A stretch of 64,000 bases of DNA. Source: Ganoderma boninense (lineage: Eukaryota; Basidiomycota; Agaricomycetes; Polyporales; Polyporaceae). The first letter of the stretch is position 1; each line of letters begins with the position of its first letter. This document shows positions 63,470-64,000 of the stretch, piece by piece. Where the stretch lies: positions 2,170,001-2,234,000 of the forward strand of contig CM035313.1 in NCBI GenBank assembly GCA_002900995.3, given 5' to 3'. Made by a program: the position numbers and the translations under genes. The notes beneath the pieces were generated by a model. It had not been told where the DNA came from and did no database searches. It worked only from the letters and a program-made list of their open reading frames with translations.

Positions 63470-64000
63470 GCTATGTTGGTTGATGAACTGGACTGGAGCA
63501 GCCTGTTTGGAGATGATCTTACCATGCAGGAGGATACATCGTCGAGTTAGTCTATGTTTAACATTGGCTTGTTACTTTGCTGACTGGGTTGAATTCCTCT
63601 ATAATTACAGGAAGCAATGATGATGAAGAGACAAATCAATGTTCTACATCATTGCTTTCTACCAATGAGCCTCGTAGGTCTCGGTAGATTGAGCAACTTA
63701 AAGATGTACTAATATTTATATGTACTAGCTTTTACCACAGTTCTTGACCGACTGTCCTTGTCCAATTTGAAGGAACAGCATACACACTTTCAAACTATGG
63801 CCATTGACATGGGAATGCAAAATACTGCTAGGCAGGTGGCTATAGAGTGGAGCACATTGGAGACTCAGTTTATGGATTGCCTACACTGCGACTGGACATC
63901 CACACACTTTGCCACTCTGGTATCAAAGTTGTGGCAGCTATTTCCAGCCCAGATGAACACCATGGACCTCTTCAGCCTCTGAGTGGCTATGGACTGCTGA
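63470..64000 (+). CDS. unrecognised gene, partial at the window edge
   Basis: Plus strand: MLVDELDWSSLFGDDLTMQE near 63473, an intron-like gap, NDDEETNQCSTSLLS, then, after a stretch with stops that may be an intron, LTVLSNLKEQHTHFQTMAID and VAIEWSTLETQFMDCLHCDW, ending LFSL, stop at 63980-63982. The last part looks like one helical exon. It may be a separate small gene or the tail of the preceding one. Confidence 0.3.

Noticed and set aside
1..64000. CRISPR arrays, rRNA genes, bacterial operons or toxin genes
   Set aside because: No regularly spaced repeats of that kind, no rRNA-like sequence and no such gene were seen; introns and element types are eukaryotic.

Overview
The window reads as a transposon-rich, gene-poor stretch of a filamentous basidiomycete genome, most likely an agaricomycete; no genus can be fixed. 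The reasons are chromodomain Ty3/gypsy elements, Ty1/copia elements with an internal initiator-tRNA(Met)-type primer site, a BED-finger hAT transposase split by roughly 50-90 bp introns, and two copies of an uncharacterised large protein family (called U1 here) that looks familiar from agaricomycete gene lists. No rRNA, CRISPR or prokaryote-type gene was seen. The few non-transposon genes are mostly broken.

Layout. 1-3500: fragment of an unknown gene and repeat R1 (hairpin-rich, low-complexity DNA plus the last exon of a U1 gene). 3887-15698: gypsy element F (+), whose 5' LTR alone holds three nested DNA transposons, joined tail to tail to gypsy element E (-). 15699-18041: R2, a second copy of R1. 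18042-27660: unknown genes, including a decayed U1 gene (U1a), a coiled-coil gene (U2) and a third gene (U3), hit by a solo gypsy LTR and a 685-bp hAT MITE. 27667-38868: gypsy D and H fragments around a head-to-head pair of copia elements, A (+) and B (-). 38869-56760: a second U1 gene (U1b, - strand) cut into three pieces by a copia insertion and a 12.6-kb inversion. The inverted part was also entered by a 7,330-bp hAT element (transposase, a second intact gene, a nested MITE and a nested solo LTR) and by a 2.6-kb perfect palindrome. 56760-59270: GC-rich spacer with recurring short palindromes. 59270-64000: plus-strand genes, including a possible double-stranded beta-helix (2OG-Fe(II)-like) oxygenase interrupted by another 685-bp MITE.

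Most notable signals. (1) A 685-bp hAT-type MITE is present as four full copies of identical length, each with an 8-bp target duplication. It carries two divergent tRNA-like modules with A and B boxes around a tandem GATAAG tract. (2) Its 15-bp terminal repeat is the same as that of the resident 7.3-kb hAT element, although the subterminal repeats differ. (3) The U1b gene can be put back in order from target duplications and matching breakpoints. (4) A roughly 1.9-kb tract, including a piece of U1b, was copied between two inverted copia pairs. All coordinates, target duplications and lengths were read by eye; similarities are qualitative and no database search was run.
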